Source of the DNA: Streptomyces iakyrus
GTDB taxonomy: Bacteria; Actinomycetota; Actinomycetes; Streptomycetales; Streptomycetaceae
DNA length: 64,000 bases
Assembly: GCF_000717055.1 (NCBI RefSeq)
Contig: NZ_JNXI01000008.1
Span: 184,032-248,031, forward strand
Direction: 5' to 3'
The notes beneath the pieces were generated by a model, which made no database searches, was not told the DNA's origin, and was given only the letters and a program-made list of their open reading frames with translations. Made by a program: the position numbers and the translations under genes. Within the stretch, counting starts at the first letter, position 1; each line of letters begins with the position of its first letter. Positions 62,787 to 64,000 of this stretch are shown piece by piece.

Positions 62787-63161
62787 TCAGACCTCCAGGT
62801 CGGCCTCGATACGGCGCAGCTGGTGGCGGGCCATCGCGAGATTGGCCCGGCTCCCGTCGAGCACGAGGTAGAGGAAGAGTCCGCTGCCTCCGCGGCCCTT
62901 CAGGAGGCGGATGAGGTGGTACTGGGTGTTCAGGGTGATGAGGATGTCCTCGATCTCCTCCTTCAGTCCCAGGTGCTCCATGGTGCGCAGTTTGGACCGC
63001 ACGACGTCGGTGTTGCCCGCGGCGGCGACTTCCAGGTTGAAGTCCTTGCTGCCGCCGAGGGTGCCGAGAGCCATACCGCTGGTGTAGTCGACGAGTGCGA
63101 CGGCCGTCGCTCCGTCGATGGAGCTCAGGCATTCCTTCAGCGCGGTCTCCGTGTTGGCCAT
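62787..63161 (-). CDS. roadblock/LC7-like small protein
   Basis: 124 residues, one roadblock/LC7-type domain: LSSIDGATAVALVDYTSGMA, KDFNLEVAAAGNTDVVRSKL, EEIEDILITLNTQYHLIRLL and GSGLFLYLVLDGSRANLAMA. Such proteins act as GAP-like or scaffold partners of small GTPases in Streptomyces conservons. Start ATG 63161. Third of a minus-strand operon with another roadblock gene and a further partial gene. Confidence 0.8.
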   Translation of the reverse strand: MANTETALKECLSSIDGATAVALVDYTSGMALGTLGGSKDFNLEVAAAGNTDVVRSKLRTMEHLGLKEEIEDILITLNTQYHLIRLLKGRGGSGLFLYLVLDGSRANLAMARHQLRRIEADLEV

Positions 63162-63190
63162 GCGCTCGGTTCCTTTCCTTCGGTCTTCTA

Positions 63191-63273
63191 CTTCGGTGGG
63201 TCGGAAGGTTCGTGGGTCGGTGGTTCGGGTGGGTCTGGTCGGTGGTTCGGGTGGGTCTGGTGGTTCGGGTGGC
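63191..63273. repeat. GGT-rich tandem repeats in operon spacer
   Basis: Two exact 22-bp copies GGTCGGTGGTTCGGGTGGGTCT (63215-63236 and 63237-63258) then a truncated third (63259-63274) and a degenerate earlier one. On the minus strand the transcript carries CCACCCGAACC repeats between two genes. Confidence 0.85.
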
Positions 63274-63795
63274 TCAGATGCCGGTGTGCGGGCGCGGCTG
63301 GTGCGCGGGCCGCTGCGGGGTCCGTACCGGGAGGGTGCCGATGGGGCGGTCGCCGGCCGGGGGCACCGTGGCCAGGTGCTCTTCGGGTGCCGGCCGGTCG
63401 GCGTGGCGGCCGGTGCCCGGGCCGACGCCCGCGGCCACCAGGTCGGCGATCCGGGCGCCGCTGCGCCGGCCTTCGAGGTGCAGGCGGCCGACGTTGACGC
63501 GGTCCTCGGCCAGGAGGGTGAGCACGGCGGTCGTTCCGGCGGCGTAGGTCGCGACGTAGCCTCCGGAGCCCCGGACCAGCAGTTCGCGGAAGTCACCGCG
63601 GGCGGCGGCGTCGGTCATGCGGTAGGCGACGCCGAGGGCGGCGGCGGTGAGCGCCGCGAGTCCCTCCGGCTCGGTGCCGGGCACGTCGTGGGCGAGGACG
63701 AGTCCGTCGACGGTGGCCGCGAGGGAGCCCGTCAGCCGGGGTATGCGGGTGCGGAGCCGACGCAGTTCGTCCAGGACGTCGGTCTCGACGGCCAT
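63274..63795 (-). CDS. roadblock/LC7 domain protein (MglB/CvnB-like)
   Basis: 173 residues. Roadblock domain about 1-110: LTGSLAATVDGLVLAHDVPG, GLAALTAAALGVAYRMTDAA and VLTLLAEDRVNVGRLHLEGR, classic of MglB/CvnB GTPase regulators; then a Pro/Arg/His-rich tail. ATG at 63795 with GAAAGGAG. Lies between the other roadblock gene and the partial gene; no GTPase is visible in the window. Confidence 0.85.
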   Translation of the reverse strand: MAVETDVLDELRRLRTRIPRLTGSLAATVDGLVLAHDVPGTEPEGLAALTAAALGVAYRMTDAAARGDFRELLVRGSGGYVATYAAGTTAVLTLLAEDRVNVGRLHLEGRRSGARIADLVAAGVGPGTGRHADRPAPEEHLATVPPAGDRPIGTLPVRTPQRPAHQPRPHTGI

Positions 63796-63833
63796 GAGCA
63801 GTCTCCTTTCGGCACGCTGTCTTCGCGCGCGGA

Positions 63834-63961
63834 TCACAGTGCCTCCAAGGCGTGCAGGAGCCGTCGCAGCAGTGCGGTGTCGGGCTCGTCCGGTGCAGCG
63901 GGACGAGGTGAGGGGCCCGGCTCGGCGGACACGGTGGCGGGGGCGGACGCTGGGGCTGGGG
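63834..63961 (-). CDS. partial gene, C-terminus only
   Basis: The last 42 codons of a minus-strand gene before the TGA at 63834: Ala/Pro-rich linker (APASAPATVSAEPGPSPRPA) then DEPDTALLRRLLHALEAL. The end is cut by adapter sequence, so domain and start are unknown. Position suggests the first visible gene of the roadblock operon. Confidence 0.6.
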
Positions 63962-63994
63962 CTGTCTCTTATACACATCTGACGCTGCCGACGA
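63962..63994. other. Illumina Nextera transposase adapter (assembly artefact)
   Basis: CTGTCTCTTATACACATCT followed by GACGCTGCCGACGA is the reverse complement of the Nextera Read-1 transposase adapter including its mosaic end. It is not genomic. The trailing 6 bases (63995-64000) are also untrustworthy. Confidence 0.98.
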
Positions 63995-64000
63995 TACTCC

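Overview
The window is high-GC (about 72%) actinobacterial chromosome, almost certainly Streptomyces or a close relative. GC-rich third codon positions, frequent GTG starts, an XRE/DUF397/ATPase-like regulatory cluster, SpoIIE-type phosphatases, a DUF574 methyltransferase, a secreted DUF4232-like protein, Tat-exported enzymes and large secreted glycosidases all fit. There is no rRNA, tRNA, CRISPR array, transposase or phage gene. The right end carries 33 bases of Illumina Nextera adapter (63962-63994), so it is the ragged end of a short-read contig; the left end cuts a transporter gene.

Layout. 1-7 kb: MFS exporter (cut at the left edge), alpha/beta hydrolase divergent from a TetR regulator, DUF1275 membrane protein, a GNAT pair (one remnant, one intact), and a TetR/NAD(P)-dehydrogenase divergon with two near-identical 18-bp operators. 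7-16 kb: a GufA-like ZIP transporter with an unusual inositol-monophosphatase-like protein, a barstar-family protein, small and hypothetical genes, methyltransferase, NTF2-like, MarR, DUF488, and a RidA/WYL-regulator divergon. 16-25 kb: secreted protein, TetR divergent from an alkyl-DHAP-synthase-like flavoprotein, serine hydrolase, membrane-anchored Mrr-like nuclease, two secreted proteins including a GH64 beta-1,3-glucanase. 25-31 kb: DUF998, PiT phosphate transporter, a frameshifted DUF817 gene, a PP2C phosphatase followed by a separate MASE1 sensor, MOSC and YceI proteins. 32-38 kb: GT4 glycosyltransferase pair, VanW-like protein, secreted alpha/alpha-toroid protein, Tat-exported beta-carbonic anhydrase. 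38-48 kb: furA-katG peroxide-defence operon, coiled-coil protein, long GAPDH, large GH30 galactanase-like enzyme, ABC remnant, CsbD. 48-64 kb: hypothetical genes, TPR protein, DUF574 methyltransferase, WhiJ/AbaA-like cluster, large multi-sensor SpoIIE phosphatase, ferredoxin-NADP reductase, lamin-tail protein, epoxide hydrolase, FAD monooxygenase, and a roadblock/LC7 operon running off the contig.

Themes. (1) Gene decay without mobile elements: at least six broken genes keep recognisable ends but lack middles or 5' parts, or carry frameshifts. (2) Extracellular polysaccharide use: GH64, GH30 and an alpha/alpha-toroid protein; two of these share a LacI-type palindrome, which suggests one repressor encoded elsewhere. 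(3) Oxidative and iron stress: furA-katG, a putative iron box before the ferredoxin reductase, RidA, DUF1275. (4) Signalling by phosphatase, anti-sigma-like ATPase and roadblock modules typical of Streptomyces. The strongest candidates for new biology are the IMPase-like protein whose metal ligands are replaced by Cys and His beside a ZIP transporter, the membrane-tethered Mrr-like nuclease, the split MASE1/PP2C pair, and the roadblock operon at the contig end.
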